From JBBRQP01 sp038226175 (GTDB lineage Bacteria > Cyanobacteriota > Cyanobacteriia > Gloeobacterales > Anthocerotibacteraceae): a stretch of 37,074 nt of DNA. Of this stretch, positions 1 through 8,981 are shown piece after piece. A program made the translations under genes and the position numbers. The notes under the pieces are model-generated. The model was not told the origin of the DNA and made no database searches. It worked only from the letters and a program-made list of their open reading frames with translations. The stretch's first letter is position 1. Each line of letters begins with the position of its first letter. The stretch spans positions 1 to 37,074 of the forward strand of contig JBBRQP010000023.1 in the NCBI GenBank assembly GCA_038226175.1, given 5' to 3'.

Positions 1-70
1 CACCCATCAGGTCTTCTGGGTTGCGATAGTCTTTGAGTAATTCATCGATTAGTTCTGGTCGGAAGGTCAT
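1..70 (-). CDS. IS256-family transposase, N-terminus only (partial)
   Basis: The minus strand opens with ATG at 70-68 and runs off the left edge. The 23 visible residues begin MTFRPELIDELLKDY and continue with a PEDL motif, the typical start of mutator-type (IS256) transposases, which cut and paste their element with a DDE catalytic core. That core lies outside the window. A GGAG about 7 bases upstream of the ATG is a good ribosome-binding site. The orientation means the element's 5' end lies just right of the gene, between it and the helicase-nuclease at 131. Identification rests on the short N-terminus alone, so whether the element is intact is unknown. Confidence 0.75.
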   Translation of the reverse strand, partial: MTFRPELIDELLKDYRNPEDLMG

Positions 71-130
71 GCTCCACTCCTTGTTTCTGAGATGGGGTTT
101 ATTGCATTTTGGCCTTTGACACAATCTAAT
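71..130. mobile_element. Probable end of the IS256-type element
   Basis: These 60 bases separate the transposase start codon from the stop codon of the helicase-nuclease gene. A TTTGACACAATCT-like stretch around 114-126 resembles the terminal inverted repeats of IS256-family elements. The other end is outside the window, so the exact boundary and any target duplication cannot be fixed. The element seems to have landed right at the 3' end of the neighbouring gene. Confidence 0.4.
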
Positions 131-3100
131 TTACAGTCCCGCTTCAGGAGCATTGGTTGTCTCACTGGGAAAAAGAATGCCACTAGAGACTGAAGTTTCC
201 TTTAGAAGTGAGGCTTCTGGAGGTAGTTGGAATTGCGACATATCTGCATTCATGCGAACTGCTTCAAAGGCATTTGCCAAGGTGTTCTTGAGCTTTTCAA
301 GGGCTTGATCGCGCTCAAACCACCAGTCCGAAGACCAGATACGGTAAAGCCTCCAACCAAGACTTTCTAAGACCTGTTGGCGCAAGCGGTCACGGTCGCG
401 GGCTGTCACCCCTGCTGCATAGTTGTTGCCATCACATTCAATCCCCAATAAATATTCTCCAGGCCGTTCTGGATCAAGAACAGCTAAATCGATGCGATAG
501 CCACCACAGCCTACTTGACAGTCCACTTTGTAACCCAGGGCTACCACTGCATCGTGAACCTGACGCTCAAGAGCACTACTGAAGTCATCAGTGCGGGCAA
601 CTGTTTTTTCTGTACTAGAGCCACACTCCACTGAATACTGTAAAAATGCCCTGAGGTGCCGAACACCGACAGAATTAGTCCGCGATAGATCGATCTGATC
701 AGGCCGCAAGCTGGAGAAAACCCGTAATTGACAACGTGCCCGGGTGACAGCCACATTAAGACGTCGCTCTCCGCCAGTGCGATTAAGAAGGCCAAAGTTC
801 ATCAAGATTTTGCCGTTTTCGTCCGGTTCGTAGCAGATGCTAAAGAGAATTTCATCGCGCTCATCGCCCTGGACATTTTCGAGATTCTTGATAAAAACTG
901 GCTCGACAAGGCCATCAGCAAAGTGGCCTTCGATCTCTGGATATTCAGCTCGCGCTTGGTCAAGTAAATCTTGGATAAGTAGTTGTTGCGCCATGCTGAA
1001 AGTAATTACACCGAAACTGCGGGTTTCGGGCGCATACTTCCTCAAGGCTTCAACTAACCAGTTGACGAGGATCTGGGCTTCGATGGGATTGGTGCGTGAG
1101 CGACCTTTTTCATACACGCCACCAGCAATGAAATTCCACTTCACCCCCAAATCTGTTACTTGAGCACGCGCTGCGGGGAAAACATTGAGACAGTTCTCGT
1201 AGTAGTAGCGATTGCTGAAGTCGATGAGGGTTTCATGGCGGCTACGGTAATGCCAACCGAGCATCTGTTGGGGGAAGCGAGCAGCCACGGCTTCATCAAG
1301 GATGCTCTCAAGTTCGACTACATCGTTATCGTCAGGGAGCGTATCCTCATTTGCACTTGATCGCGAAAAGAAACTCGTCGGTGGCAACTGCTTAGAATCG
1401 CCAACAATGACGACTTGATTGCCACGAGCAATCGCCCCGATAGCATCGTGGGTACCGATCTGAGAGGCTTCATCAAAGATTACCAAGTCGAAACGCCGAC
1501 CCTCAGCGGGTAAGTACTGAGCAATCGAAAGCGGACTCATCAATAGACAGGGCTTTAGGCGTAGTAGTAGGTTGGGTACCTGCTGAAACAGTTTGCGAAT
1601 TGGCAAATGGCGGGTCTTTTTCTTCACTTCGCGCTGCAAAATCCCCGGTTCAGAATTGGCAGAAACATTTGTAGAAACCGAGAGTCGCCGCTTGTCCAGT
1701 TGAGCCTGCACCTGCTGGCGACCCAGGTTGATATGCTGAGTATCAAGTTCTCGAAAGCGCTCTAGAGCTTGAGTATGGGCATTCCCTTCAAAGTTGCGCA
1801 GAACCGATTCGCTATCACGAACTGCAATAGTCCAGCGGTTTAAGAGTGCTCGCTGGAAAGCAGCTACTAATTGCTCAGCAATAAGCTGCCCTTGCTGATG
1901 CGCTTCAACAAGGGAGTTTAGACCCTGACTTGAAGCGACTATCGCTGCTTTGCGATACAGACACCAAGAGCGAAAACGTTTAAACTCTTCGTGCCAAGGC
2001 TTTAGCAAAGCATCAAGATCTCCTAAGTAATTGGCTGCACTAATATTAGGCAAACTGGCTTCAGTTTGAACCAGTTGCGCTAACACCAACAAAGTTGCCT
2101 TCATGTGGGAGGTGGCTTGACTAAGGGCTATAGTTTGAGTTTTGACTACATCCCGCTGTGCTTCTGGGACAGTAGGCGATACCAAGTTCATGACCATCCG
2201 TTGTGTTTCGTCTCCCCAAGGCATAAGCGCATTTTTCAGGAGTCTCGTACGCTCGATCACATCCTTTAAATCGACCAAGTCTCCGGGTTTGCCAGACCAT
2301 GTGCCCGCAAATGCAGACTCGAGGCACTCCCGTTGCTGATCGCGTTCAGGTTGTAATTGCTGTAATTGCCGAGCTAGACTCAAATCGGTGATCATCTGAG
2401 TATTGCTAGGAAGATTGGTGCGAGCTACTTTTTGAAGATTTCGTCGGGGAAGAAACAAAAAGATGAAATTGAGGGGCGAGGTCTGCCATTTTTTGAATGG
2501 CTCGCTGACTGACTGCATATCGAGCATCCAGAACTCGTTTAGCCAGCGAGTGTCGAGGGTGCGGCGCTGAGTATCCTCCTCGTATCGGGCGGCAATCCAG
2601 GTTTGCGCCTGTTGAGCTAGTATCTCCCATTTCTCGCTATCGAGGGCTACATCTGGGACTGGGCGACCTGACACTGCTGTTCCTAGGGCAACAAGATCCT
2701 CCAAGCCCTTCAGCGAACTCGGCGCTTGCGCTCCAAGCAAGCCTGCTAAAGTAGAGGCTATGGTCTTAACCGTTTCGATGGTCTCTAGTAGTAATTCCAA
2801 CTGATCTCTGGCATTTTCTTCTAGGGTGCCGTTCCATTCGGTACAGCGACTTTCGTACCAGGGATGGGCAATCGGTTCAACTGCCTTGGCAGGGGTAACT
2901 AGAGCTTCAACACTCGCTAGCATCGAGTGCCAGCGTTCTTCATCCAAGTTGAGTATATCGACCATGTTTAGCCGGATTTGCGGTGTGTCTTTGAGGGCGA
3001 TCAGTTGGCTATTTGCTTGGTAAAAACTCAGACCAAGAGAACGTCGCTGGTGCAAGGCATGAACGTACTCATTAAGCCCCTTGCGCAACTCGCCAATCTC

Positions 3101-5572
3101 GCGAGAACGCATCTCCCAAGGAACAGAGCAACTTGCTGCTGTCCTTTCAAGACTCTTGCCCAGGGACTCAGCTACTTGTTTTTTGTTGGCCTTATTGCTG
3201 TGTAGCTCCAAACAAAAGTCACCTAAGCCAACCTTCTGGAGTCGGCGATGGACGACTTCAAGGGCTGCCATTTTCTCGGAGACAAATAGAACACTCTTCC
3301 CCTCAGCAATGGCAGCAGCAATCAAGTTAGTAATGGTCTGAGACTTGCCCGTACCCGGAGGTCCTTGGAGAACGAAGCTCCGACCACGTAGAGCAGCGAC
3401 AATAGCAGATAGCTGGGTGGAATCGGCATCGACAACGAGTGGCAATTGCGCCGGAGATAATTCACTGTCAAGTTGGGCAGGAACCACCTCGCCTACTGCA
3501 TCTCGAAGAACAGCTATTCCTCCATAAGCGATGTGGCGCACAACAGCACTTGTCAGTAAGACAGAGGCGTTGTCTTCTAAATCCCGCCACATCAAGAACT
3601 TTGCGAAAGTAAAGAGGCTGATATGTGCTTTTTCGATAACTTCCCAACGAGGCATCCGGGTAATTGCTTGACGGACTCGCCGCAACATTTGCGGAATATC
3701 CACGCCACTCTCATCTGCTTCTAGAGCGGCCAAAGCTGAAAGATCTACATCAAAGTCCCGACGCATCTTCTCGACTAAAGTGATATTACCAAGGCTCTCA
3801 TCTTCGCTGCGCCTCAACCGCAATCGCCGTAAATTGAGGTCAAATTCGATCCGTACAGGTACAAGCAACAATGGTGCGTAACGTTCATTTGTACTTGTGG
3901 CTGACTCAAACCATTTCAGTAGGCCAATAGCTAGGAACATAGTGTTTACACCACCTTCTTCGCGGTCGATGCGGGCGTTGCGATCAAGCAGTTTTGCCCG
4001 TGCCAGCAACGTCGCTTCGGAGTCTGGGACATAGCAAAGACCACGTTCTAAGTCAGCAAGGTAGCGCTTTAAAACTTCTTCAGTAGACTCGCGAGCCTGC
4101 ATTAACTCAGGGGCACGTTGGTCGCGGGGATCTTTAGGGGGCTGGGGTAGTAGATCGAATACGCGATTACCAGCTAGGAGGTCTTCAAAGCGAGCTAAAT
4201 CTGGAATAGCTAGAGGAATTGAAGAACTGCCTTCACGAAAATTGACAAGGCGGTTACGCAGGGATAGATCCAGTAAGCGTTCTTTCCAGCGACGAAAGCG
4301 CAAAGTAACGGTTTCGGAAGTAGGAGGCGGTGTCGAGTCAGTCGTTTCTGGTTCACTGGCGGCGGCTTCCAGAATCGTGCGTGCTGAAGAAGTCGCAGCT
4401 TCGTTAGCAATTGGATGTGCTTCTGCCTGAATGGTCATACGAATCGGCAAGGGACGAACCCCAGAGCGGCGAGCCTGACGTACATCGATAACGTAGTTGA
4501 AGTGTTCGTCATCGCTCAGATATTCCCAGGCAGAGGCGATAACCTGCGGAAAGGGTGGCTGTGGTGAAGAAGCAAACGAGCTTGAATTGAAGCACAGCAG
4601 ATCGCCACTTAATTGCAGGTTACGCAGGCGTGATGCGTCTTCGACTACGCACTCAGGAAAATAGTCGTCGTTCAACCAAACACCAATAAAAGTATGGCCT
4701 TTGACCAGAACCAGCAGAGGGTTTAAGCCCATTTGCTCTAAGCAAGAGGCAATTAGCATCGACAAATCGATGCATGTACCCATCTGATCACTAAGTACAA
4801 CATCAGCAAGGCGGATCTTCTGACCTGTCTGCTCGAAACTGGCTGGAGGATTGATATAGGAGATTCCGAGATCTTGAAAAGTTGTATACAGAGCTTCAAC
4901 CATCTTAGTCACTCGCTGGGGTGAGCAAGACTGATAACCATTCAGGCTATTATCATCAGTGGAAGTTGCAAGGTATCCGCGAACCAGTTTAAGTACCTGC
5001 ATGATCACAGGATGGTTAGGTGTCACGAAAGTTGCCAACAGAGTCGGGGCAGTGGATGCAGCTACCCATTCGTTGTAAGCAAGCAATCGTACATCAGCTT
5101 GTTGATTTAAAAGTACACCTGTTTCGCCATATAGCACCCAGGAAAGGCTCACCCGTTCAGCTTCTAGGACTCCTCGCAGGCGACCCGGTGGCAGACGAAT
5201 ATCAACTACTCCAAGATCTACCTGTTCGCCACCACGGAGCAAAGGAACTGCAAGACGGACTGGTTCACCTAATTCAGGAGCTAAACCAATCTCAAAACGA
5301 AGGCCGTTAAGAGGTTCAGTGCTGAGGTTAGTAACCTTAACAGACTTGACGAGCGGTACGCCACACTGCTCCATAGCAAAGTTTAACGTTGAATCGAAAA
5401 TCACATTGACTGTAATCTGTCTATTGCTTGCGCTAGCTGATGGAGACAAAGGGGCTCCAGCTGGAATTGGCAGAGATTGATCAGGTTGGCTTGGCTGTCG
5501 GATGTTGTCATCAAGTCTAACGGCTTCTACAGTGTCAGTCTGAGTTTCGGTGTTTGCTTCAAAATCACTCAC
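131..5572 (-). CDS. Giant DUF4011 / SF1 helicase / Vsr-like nuclease, Hhe-type defence protein
   Basis: This 1813-residue protein probably unwinds and cuts foreign DNA. Residues about 50-170 look like a beta-sandwich. Residues 255-300 look transglutaminase-like (GTCIDLSML, then KGHTF). DUF4011 begins near 424 (RWKERLLDLSLRNRL). The SF1 helicase has Walker A GPPGTGKS near 740, Walker B FDEAS near 1362, GDSKQLPP near 1388, HYRSRH near 1440 and NVAVTRAR near 1600. A restriction-type nuclease of the Vsr/MTES_1575 kind lies at about 1660-1760, with YRIDLAV and GIECDG as likely metal-binding positions. This order matches the DUF4011-helicase-Vsr protein called Hhe in surveys of antiphage genes. The start is GTG, chosen for the GGAG 8 bases upstream. 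The reading frame is unbroken and every helicase motif is present, so it is probably functional. Overlapping ORFs on both strands are shadows. Confidence 0.85.
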   Translation of the reverse strand: MSDFEANTETQTDTVEAVRLDDNIRQPSQPDQSLPIPAGAPLSPSASASNRQITVNVIFDSTLNFAMEQCGVPLVKSVKVTNLSTEPLNGLRFEIGLAPELGEPVRLAVPLLRGGEQVDLGVVDIRLPPGRLRGVLEAERVSLSWVLYGETGVLLNQQADVRLLAYNEWVAASTAPTLLATFVTPNHPVIMQVLKLVRGYLATSTDDNSLNGYQSCSPQRVTKMVEALYTTFQDLGISYINPPASFEQTGQKIRLADVVLSDQMGTCIDLSMLIASCLEQMGLNPLLVLVKGHTFIGVWLNDDYFPECVVEDASRLRNLQLSGDLLCFNSSSFASSPQPPFPQVIASAWEYLSDDEHFNYVIDVRQARRSGVRPLPIRMTIQAEAHPIANEAATSSARTILEAAASEPETTDSTPPPTSETVTLRFRRWKERLLDLSLRNRLVNFREGSSSIPLAIPDLARFEDLLAGNRVFDLLPQPPKDPRDQRAPELMQARESTEEVLKRYLADLERGLCYVPDSEATLLARAKLLDRNARIDREEGGVNTMFLAIGLLKWFESATSTNERYAPLLLVPVRIEFDLNLRRLRLRRSEDESLGNITLVEKMRRDFDVDLSALAALEADESGVDIPQMLRRVRQAITRMPRWEVIEKAHISLFTFAKFLMWRDLEDNASVLLTSAVVRHIAYGGIAVLRDAVGEVVPAQLDSELSPAQLPLVVDADSTQLSAIVAALRGRSFVLQGPPGTGKSQTITNLIAAAIAEGKSVLFVSEKMAALEVVHRRLQKVGLGDFCLELHSNKANKKQVAESLGKSLERTAASCSVPWEMRSREIGELRKGLNEYVHALHQRRSLGLSFYQANSQLIALKDTPQIRLNMVDILNLDEERWHSMLASVEALVTPAKAVEPIAHPWYESRCTEWNGTLEENARDQLELLLETIETVKTIASTLAGLLGAQAPSSLKGLEDLVALGTAVSGRPVPDVALDSEKWEILAQQAQTWIAARYEEDTQRRTLDTRWLNEFWMLDMQSVSEPFKKWQTSPLNFIFLFLPRRNLQKVARTNLPSNTQMITDLSLARQLQQLQPERDQQRECLESAFAGTWSGKPGDLVDLKDVIERTRLLKNALMPWGDETQRMVMNLVSPTVPEAQRDVVKTQTIALSQATSHMKATLLVLAQLVQTEASLPNISAANYLGDLDALLKPWHEEFKRFRSWCLYRKAAIVASSQGLNSLVEAHQQGQLIAEQLVAAFQRALLNRWTIAVRDSESVLRNFEGNAHTQALERFRELDTQHINLGRQQVQAQLDKRRLSVSTNVSANSEPGILQREVKKKTRHLPIRKLFQQVPNLLLRLKPCLLMSPLSIAQYLPAEGRRFDLVIFDEASQIGTHDAIGAIARGNQVVIVGDSKQLPPTSFFSRSSANEDTLPDDNDVVELESILDEAVAARFPQQMLGWHYRSRHETLIDFSNRYYYENCLNVFPAARAQVTDLGVKWNFIAGGVYEKGRSRTNPIEAQILVNWLVEALRKYAPETRSFGVITFSMAQQLLIQDLLDQARAEYPEIEGHFADGLVEPVFIKNLENVQGDERDEILFSICYEPDENGKILMNFGLLNRTGGERRLNVAVTRARCQLRVFSSLRPDQIDLSRTNSVGVRHLRAFLQYSVECGSSTEKTVARTDDFSSALERQVHDAVVALGYKVDCQVGCGGYRIDLAVLDPERPGEYLLGIECDGNNYAAGVTARDRDRLRQQVLESLGWRLYRIWSSDWWFERDQALEKLKNTLANAFEAVRMNADMSQFQLPPEASLLKETSVSSGILFPSETTNAPEAGL

Positions 5573-5611
5573 TACAAATGCTCCGTAAAAGAAGGGATAT
5601 GCAAAATGGGT

Positions 5612-5642
5612 AACGCTTACAAGGCGTTCAGGATGTCCTGAA
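5612..5642. promoter_or_regulatory. Two overlapping inverted repeats upstream of the helicase-nuclease
   Basis: The first is AACGC (5612-5616) with GCGTT (5624-5628). The second is TTCAGGA (5627-5633) with TCCTGAA (5636-5642), a perfect 7-base palindrome with a 2-base centre. They lie 40-70 bases before the GTG start of the minus-strand gene, where an operator or leader hairpin could act. No regulator gene is adjacent, and the function is inferred only from position and symmetry. Confidence 0.3.
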
Positions 5643-5838
5643 TTAGCTAGTAGGTCGCCAATTCAAGAATGAAGTGAAGCCTCAGGAGTTGTCCTAAAAG
5701 GAGCTCATGGAGCAATCTTACGTTTACCAAAACATCTAAAAACCCCAATTAGCTACAGTCAACTTAGCGCAGAAGGGTGTCCTCGTCTGTTTTCCTTGAG
5801 CAATTCTTCTGATTTCTCTCTGGTTCAAATTGCCCAGC

Positions 5839-6000
5839 TTATGCAAATGTAATCAAATTTTTTGGTAATCTTCTCAGTAGCTTATTTGGTGGGGCGGGGG
5901 TGGTTCTAGTCCAGCGACTCCCAGGATGCTCACAATACTCACAACGTTTATCTGCCCATTCAATCACCAATCGGCGCAAAGCCTGGGGAATAGACTTCAT
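5839..6000 (-). pseudogene. Truncated HNH endonuclease remnant
   Basis: The minus strand opens with ATG at 6000, directly after the TAA of the upstream small gene. It begins MKSIPQALRRLVIEWADKRC and continues EYCEHP. That is how a common family of cyanobacterial HNH endonucleases starts, with the CxxC pair that holds zinc. After about 25 residues the sequence loses all resemblance, becomes Pro/Thr/Arg-rich and stops after 53 residues, before the expected second CxxC and the catalytic HNH core. The rest of the gene appears deleted or replaced. It probably has no nuclease activity. Confidence 0.6.
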
Positions 6001-6210
6001 TTAGGCTTGCTGCATCACGCGTTTTGAACGTAATCGCAGTGAAGATAAAAACTCGGCAAGCTCAACCAGTCCTTCCGCCTCCTGTCGTTCAGTCTGAGAC
6101 AACATATCACCCTCATCCTGATGATCCAAAAGAAATTGCAAGCGTGTATGTACCCCTTGAGATAGTTGAAAGCGGGTAAGTTCAATCGGAATTTCAATGA
6201 CTTCGAGCAT
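6001..6210 (-). CDS. Small conserved cyanobacterial protein paired with HNH gene
   Basis: This 69-residue protein begins MLEVIEIPIEL and contains ERQEAEGLVELAEFLS, a recurrent pattern in small cyanobacterial proteins encoded just upstream of HNH endonucleases. An ATG five codons earlier (6225) gives 74 residues but has its GGAG directly abutting it; I prefer the ATG at 6210 from the family pattern, without a well-placed ribosome-binding site for either. It is acidic, probably helical, without membrane segments. Its TAA is immediately followed by the ATG of the truncated HNH gene, so the pair was translationally coupled. A role as partner or antidote of the nuclease is inference only. Confidence 0.65.
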   Translation of the reverse strand: MLEVIEIPIELTRFQLSQGVHTRLQFLLDHQDEGDMLSQTERQEAEGLVELAEFLSSLRLRSKRVMQQA

Positions 6211-6225
6211 AGTACAATTATCCAT

Positions 6226-6700
6226 CTCCGTGCATTATATGCTTGCCGCAGCATAGCGTAATTTTCACTCCCATACTACATACAGCACACAATAGTTGCA
6301 GCCCTTGCAGCGAGACTACTACTTATCCCCCATCTCCACCGAAAATGCTTTTAACTGCTGTGACATTGCATCCTACTTCGCGTGGGGTAACCGTTGCAAG
6401 TAAATCCGCTATCTCGAGGACATTTGGCCTAGCCCGTCCGACTTTGATCGCTGCACTAAAAAAACTGGATGACCTCTGCCCTTTGGAGCAATCCTTTTAT
6501 AACTCTCTCGGAAAAGGTTTCTGCCTACTTCCTGTTTTTTTGCGTATCATCGTGCCGGAGAAACGGGCATACCCCAAATAGGGATGCAGCCTATTAGTTG
6601 CTATTCTGGATGAAGTTTTGGTAAAGGGTGGTTTCGCTCCGTTTTGTCCTCATAAGATTGGGTATTCTAGTAGTAACAACTGTATTAACAAAGGGGAAAA
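6226..6700. other. 475-base gap without a supported gene
   Basis: A 112-codon open frame at 6243-6581 on the plus strand starts at an ATG with no ribosome-binding site and has a composition unlike a protein (proline, serine and cysteine clusters). I do not accept it. The minus strand has an open stretch of about 45 codons near 6420-6560 without a recognisable family. The last bases hold the leader of the next gene, including a strong AAAGGGGAA ribosome-binding site ending just before 6701. The gap is probably decayed island DNA. Confidence 0.5.
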
Positions 6701-7774
6701 ATGGATCTTATTGACCAGCTACGCGCTTTATCTACGAGGATTTCTAAACAGGTCAGCCATCTTCAAACTGAGGAAGCTACTAAAACAGCTCTGATCCTTC
6801 CTTTTATTAATGCGCTTGGCTATAACGTCTTTGATCCCACTGAAGTTGTGCCAGAGTTTACAGCCGATGTAGGTATCAAGAAAGGCGAAAAAATAGACTA
6901 TGCCGTATTCAAAGATGGTAAACCCATTCTCCTTTTTGAATGTAAATGGTCAGGAGCTGACCTCAACAAAGAGCACGCATCTCAACTTCACCGTTACTTT
7001 CACGTTACTGAAGCTAAATTTGCAGTACTTACTAATGGCATTCTTTACAGGTTCTTCACTGACCTAGAAAATACGAATAAAATGGACTCTAAGCCTTTTC
7101 TGGAGCTGAATATATTCGATATAAAAGATTCAATTATAGATAAGGTGAAGCTTTTTACTAAGTCTAATTTCAATTTAGATACTGCAATGAGCGCTGTCAG
7201 CGAGCTTAAATATACCAAAGAAATCAAACTCCTTCTAATCGCGCAAATGGCCTCTCCAAGCGAGGAATTTATTAGCTTTTTTACTAAACAAGTTTACACG
7301 GGTAAAATCACCCAGACCGTTAAAGTGCAGTTTGCTGAAATAGTCCGTCGCGCTCTCCAGCAATTCATTGGAGATCAGATTAGTGATCGTCTGCGAGCCG
7401 CTCTGGGCGAGGAGAAATCTCCGGCTTTAGCACCATTGCCTACTCAACCTGAAGCAGATCCAGCTCCTGCTGGCTCACAGATTATTACCACTGAAGAAGA
7501 GACCGAAGGTTATTACATCGTTAAAGCTATTTTGCGAGAAATAGTTGATGCTCAGCGGATCACCATGCGCGACGTTCAAAGCTATTGCGGAATTCTTTTA
7601 GATGACAATAATCGCAAGCCTATATGCCGCCTACACTTTAATAGTGTACAGAAGTATCTAGGCTTGTTTAATGAAGCTAGACAAGAAGAGCGAATCCCTA
7701 TAGAACGCACAGATGATATTTTTAAATATGCTGATAATTTAAAAGCAACAGTAGTTTCATATTTACCCCAGTAG
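6701..7774 (+). CDS. Stand-alone HsdR N-terminal-type nuclease domain protein
   Basis: This 357-residue protein has the N-terminal nuclease fold of type I restriction subunit R (HSDR_N, COG4748-like) without the helicase. Residues 1-150 carry the fold: EEATKTALILPFINALGY at 25-42, then EKIDYAVF near 62 and LFECKWSG near 78. The Asp and the Glu-x-Lys of those motifs form a PD-(D/E)xK site. Residues 160-235 are helical, followed by a Pro/Ala linker near 240-260 and a C-terminal domain of unknown role. Start ATG follows a strong GGGG-type ribosome-binding site. It is more AT-rich than the core genes. No HsdM or HsdS lies nearby, so it is not a type I system. Such solitary proteins are common in accessory regions; the exact role is unknown, with a link to defence likely. 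Confidence 0.8.
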   Translation: MDLIDQLRALSTRISKQVSHLQTEEATKTALILPFINALGYNVFDPTEVVPEFTADVGIKKGEKIDYAVFKDGKPILLFECKWSGADLNKEHASQLHRYFHVTEAKFAVLTNGILYRFFTDLENTNKMDSKPFLELNIFDIKDSIIDKVKLFTKSNFNLDTAMSAVSELKYTKEIKLLLIAQMASPSEEFISFFTKQVYTGKITQTVKVQFAEIVRRALQQFIGDQISDRLRAALGEEKSPALAPLPTQPEADPAPAGSQIITTEEETEGYYIVKAILREIVDAQRITMRDVQSYCGILLDDNNRKPICRLHFNSVQKYLGLFNEARQEERIPIERTDDIFKYADNLKATVVSYLPQ

Positions 7775-7787
7775 TAAGAAATTACAT

Positions 7788-7871
7788 ATGCCTCGCTTTG
7801 CACTTTTATTATCTGTAATCGTACTTGTCACTTCTCACTCATCTTCTAGATTGTCACAAGGATCTTCATAG
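7788..7871 (+). CDS. Possible 27-residue signal-peptide-like ORF
   Basis: A short frame starting MPRFALLLSVIVLV has a basic start and a hydrophobic stretch followed by a Ser-rich tail, like a secretion signal with nothing after it. It sits between the nuclease gene and the DUF7668 gene, and its stop overlaps the latter's GGAG. No good ribosome-binding site precedes it. It may be a decayed gene's first codons or chance. Confidence 0.2.
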   Translation: MPRFALLLSVIVLVTSHSSSRLSQGSS

Positions 7872-7880
7872 GAGACAACC

Positions 7881-8264
7881 CTGAGCGAAGTAGTGACTGT
7901 ATTGAAAGATGGACATGATCAAAAACCTGTTCCATCTGTATGGAGGAATACTTTTTCTGAAATCATAGAAGCATTTAAGGAAGGAGATTTCGCACTTGTA
8001 CGAGGGGTTATCGGTGTTCGCCAGATTGCAGCAGAAGACGCTGTGGGAATAGCTGACAGTATCCAAGACTATGGCGCTCAATTAGTCAGCTTGCCAGAAG
8101 AGACCTGGCGGACAGCGATATGCCAGTGGCTGGGAAAATATTGAGACGTTATTGTTGATTTATATACGGTAGAGGAGGGCGCTAGCGACTTTGTTCTGCA
8201 CGTGCGAGTTTATGAGAAAGGTTCGGCTTATAGTTTTGAGGTTCACTTTGTATATGTGCCATGA
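7881..8264 (+). pseudogene. DUF7668-like gene interrupted by a single TGA
   Basis: The first open part encodes about 87 residues, including GHDQKPVPSVWRNTF and ETWRTAICQWLGKY, then TGA at 8142-8144. In the same frame it continues DVIVDLYTVEEGASDFVLHV to VYVP and a natural TGA at 8262. In this family a tryptophan commonly precedes the VDLxTxEEG stretch, so the TGA probably replaces TGG. Restored length would be about 127 residues. A CTG at 7881 lies 6 bases after GGAG and is in frame; the GTG at 7893 is 18 bases away, so CTG may be the true start. Other tryptophans in the frame use TGG. Function unknown; proteins of this kind often sit in toxin-immunity clusters. Confidence 0.65.
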
Positions 8265-8352
8265 CAGCTATATCAGACGTGTAATGCAAGACGTACTTGT
8301 CACGCGCTTGCTAACCGTAATTGGCGCGGGCGGATGGGTGGCGTAAGCTATT

Positions 8353-8757
8353 ATGAAATACTGACTTAATGATGCAGATGAAACACCGCAACATCTCCCG
8401 GTGAGACTACTATTTAATCTTGTTATAGAGCAGATTGGTTTACAACCATTTCAAGTTTGGGTGCTTCGCTCGCAAGGATACGGTGCCAGAATTTATCAAT
8501 GGGATGAACTTCTTGATAAGCAACAACAAATATTGGTAGACAAAGAGTTATTTGAAGAACTTAGTGCTGGTATTGAAGAGTGGTTTTATGATTTAGATGC
8601 TAGGGCGGTTTCCGATGACTTAGAAATAAAATTTGGATTACATGACAGTACATCATTGTATATTGATGCCCCACCAGAATTTGCAAAGTTAATTATTCAA
8701 TCTTTTAAATTTGTTCAAGAAGCTCAAGTGATCTCATCTTCACAAACCAGTTCGTAG
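8353..8757 (+). pseudogene. Unrecognised small gene with TGA at codon 4
   Basis: A GTG at 8401 gives 118 residues, but the frame is protein-like further upstream: ATG AAA TAC TGA at 8353-8364, then LNDADETPQHLPV leading straight into the GTG-initiated part. Reading the TGA as tryptophan gives an about 134-residue acidic protein with EEWFYDLDARAVSDD and a helical C-terminus. I do not recognise the family. Its size and acidity, next to an RHS scrap, suit an immunity protein. It is strongly AT-rich compared with the core genes. Alternatively a shorter functional protein begins at GTG 8401 or a later codon, though no ribosome-binding site supports it. Confidence 0.5.
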
Positions 8758-8852
8758 AAACTAAGAAAATGCGGTTGTGAGGTGTAAAAGAACGAAAACC
8801 GAGCTAAGAGAATAATTTGAATAGCCAATCAGTTAGGAAGATAAGCTCTTAA

Positions 8853-8981
8853 GGCAAAGACCCGATTGTGTTTTATAGTAGCGATACTAATCTATACCGT
8901 TACGACTATAATGCTCCTCATAGTAGTATTGGTTCGATGGGAACTTATTGTTTTAGTGATATTCGTATTTGCATAGGTTGA
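8853..8981 (+). pseudogene. Scrap of an RHS/YD-repeat core C-terminus
   Basis: An open frame of about 42 codons reads DPIVFYSSDTNLYRYDYN, then AP, HSSIGSMG, before drifting to a stop. The order DPI-x-F, DTNLYRY, N-x-P and a terminal G matches the conserved end of RHS-repeat cores, where the polymorphic toxin domain begins. A stop codon sits just 5' of it at 8850, and nothing upstream on either strand continues the core, so only this fragment survives. It suggests that an RHS toxin gene once stood here, beside the small acidic gene and the DUF7668 gene. The rest of 8758-9014 shows nothing recognisable. Confidence 0.55.

Noticed and set aside
541..4430. Many open frames overlapping the helicase-nuclease gene on both strands
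   Set aside because: They are shadows of one continuous 1813-residue frame that shows conserved helicase and nuclease motifs throughout.
6243..6581. 112-codon plus-strand frame
   Set aside because: No ribosome-binding site, odd composition and no family resemblance; it may be chance in decayed DNA.
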